Below are positions 52,200 to 52,462 of a stretch of 52,462 bases of DNA, piece after piece. Within the stretch, counting starts at the first letter, position 1. Every line of letters begins with the position of its first letter. The position numbers and the translations under genes are program-made. The DNA comes from Streptomyces hygroscopicus subsp. hygroscopicus (lineage in GTDB: Bacteria; Actinomycetota; Actinomycetes; Streptomycetales; Streptomycetaceae): positions 1 through 52,462 of the forward strand of contig NZ_BBOX01000180.1 of the NCBI RefSeq assembly GCF_001553455.1. Reading direction: 5' to 3'. The notes below the pieces were generated by a model that had not been told where the DNA came from, did no database searches, and was given only the letters and a program-made list of their open reading frames with translations.

Positions 52200-52420
52200 G
52201 GCGGCCGACCCGGCGGCTCGCGTCCCCGCGCGGCGCGGCGGCCCGCGTCCCTGGACGACGGACGGCTCGCGTCCCTGGACAGCGCGGCGGCCCGCGTCCC
52301 AGGACGACGGACGGCCCGCGCCCCTGGACAGCGCGGCGGCCCGCGCCCCTGGACAGCTCGGCGGCCCGCGTCCCAGGACGACGGACGGCTCGCGTCCCCG
52401 CGCGGCGCGGCGGCGGAGTC
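52200..52420. repeat. GC-rich tandem repeats at the window end
   Basis: Imperfect ~24-25-bp units of the forms GGACGGCTCGCGTCCCTGGACA and GCGGCGGCCCGCGTCCC alternate about eight times, forming a ~48-bp higher-order repeat. CGCGCGGCGCGGCGG bounds the tract on both sides. No gene is visible between 52083 and 52462. Confidence 0.8.
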
Positions 52421-52462
52421 GGTGGTCCCGCCGCCGTACGGGGTGCGGAGTGCGGCCGTCCC

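Noticed and set aside
52200..52420. CRISPR array
   Set aside because: Repeats are imperfect and directly adjacent, with no unique spacers of constant length and no cas genes.

Overview
The window is high-GC DNA with long, dense genes, frequent GTG and TTG starts, ATGA stop/start overlaps and many actinobacterial families (DUF6204, DUF6278, gluABCD, RNase J, ROK glucokinase with its accessory protein, SARP-like winged helices). This points to a Streptomyces-type chromosome, probably a Streptomyces or close relative. No rRNA, tRNA, transposase, integrase or CRISPR array was seen.

Region 1 (1-19.1 kb) looks like ordinary chromosome. It holds a secreted gamma-glutamyltransferase, a DrrAB-type exporter divergent from a TetR regulator, a secreted S15/CocE-like hydrolase, the gluABCD glutamate uptake operon, a single-domain globin, a secreted SGNH esterase, exonuclease III, a metallo-hydrolase, a solitary fused pcaL and RNase J. 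Just upstream of RNase J, where dapA is often found in this genus, there are only gene scraps, including a roughly 34-codon piece that looks like a hemolysin III (TrhA) gene.

Region 2 (19.5-22.9 kb) is a cold-shock style block: a CBS mini-protein, a DEAD-box helicase, a CspA-type protein with a very strong terminator and a hairpin leader, and a GNAT acetyltransferase.

Region 3 (23.0-45.1 kb) is the notable part, a compact mycofactocin and alcohol-oxidation locus. One minus-strand operon reads mftA-mftB-mftC-mftD-mftE-SDR-mftF-acsA-(degenerate SDR)-adk. Divergently run mno (NDMA-dependent, mycofactocin-using methanol/alcohol dehydrogenase), a MoxR-type ATPase with a very histidine-rich tail, a CoxE-like VWA protein with smaller His clusters, and a probable mycofactocin-glycan methyltransferase (mftM). 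Convergent to these are a soluble histidine kinase and response regulator (MnoSR-like) and a second iron-type alcohol dehydrogenase. Next come a GAF/winged-helix/BTAD regulator, an ExaC-type acetaldehyde dehydrogenase and DUF779. Together they could make the cofactor, oxidise alcohol to aldehyde and acid, activate acetate to acetyl-CoA, and recycle the AMP formed. mftR and mftG are absent here. A shared inverted repeat, CCTGnCC-N5-GGnCAGG, lies in the mftA/mno divergent region, with a weaker copy upstream of the second dehydrogenase.

Region 4 (45.2-52.5 kb) returns to ordinary chromosome: an anti-sigma-like ATPase, a ROK glucokinase with its membrane accessory protein, a three-gene sugar ABC importer with a good promoter, and a GntR/HutC regulator with an operator-like palindrome. 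The window ends in GC-rich tandem repeats.
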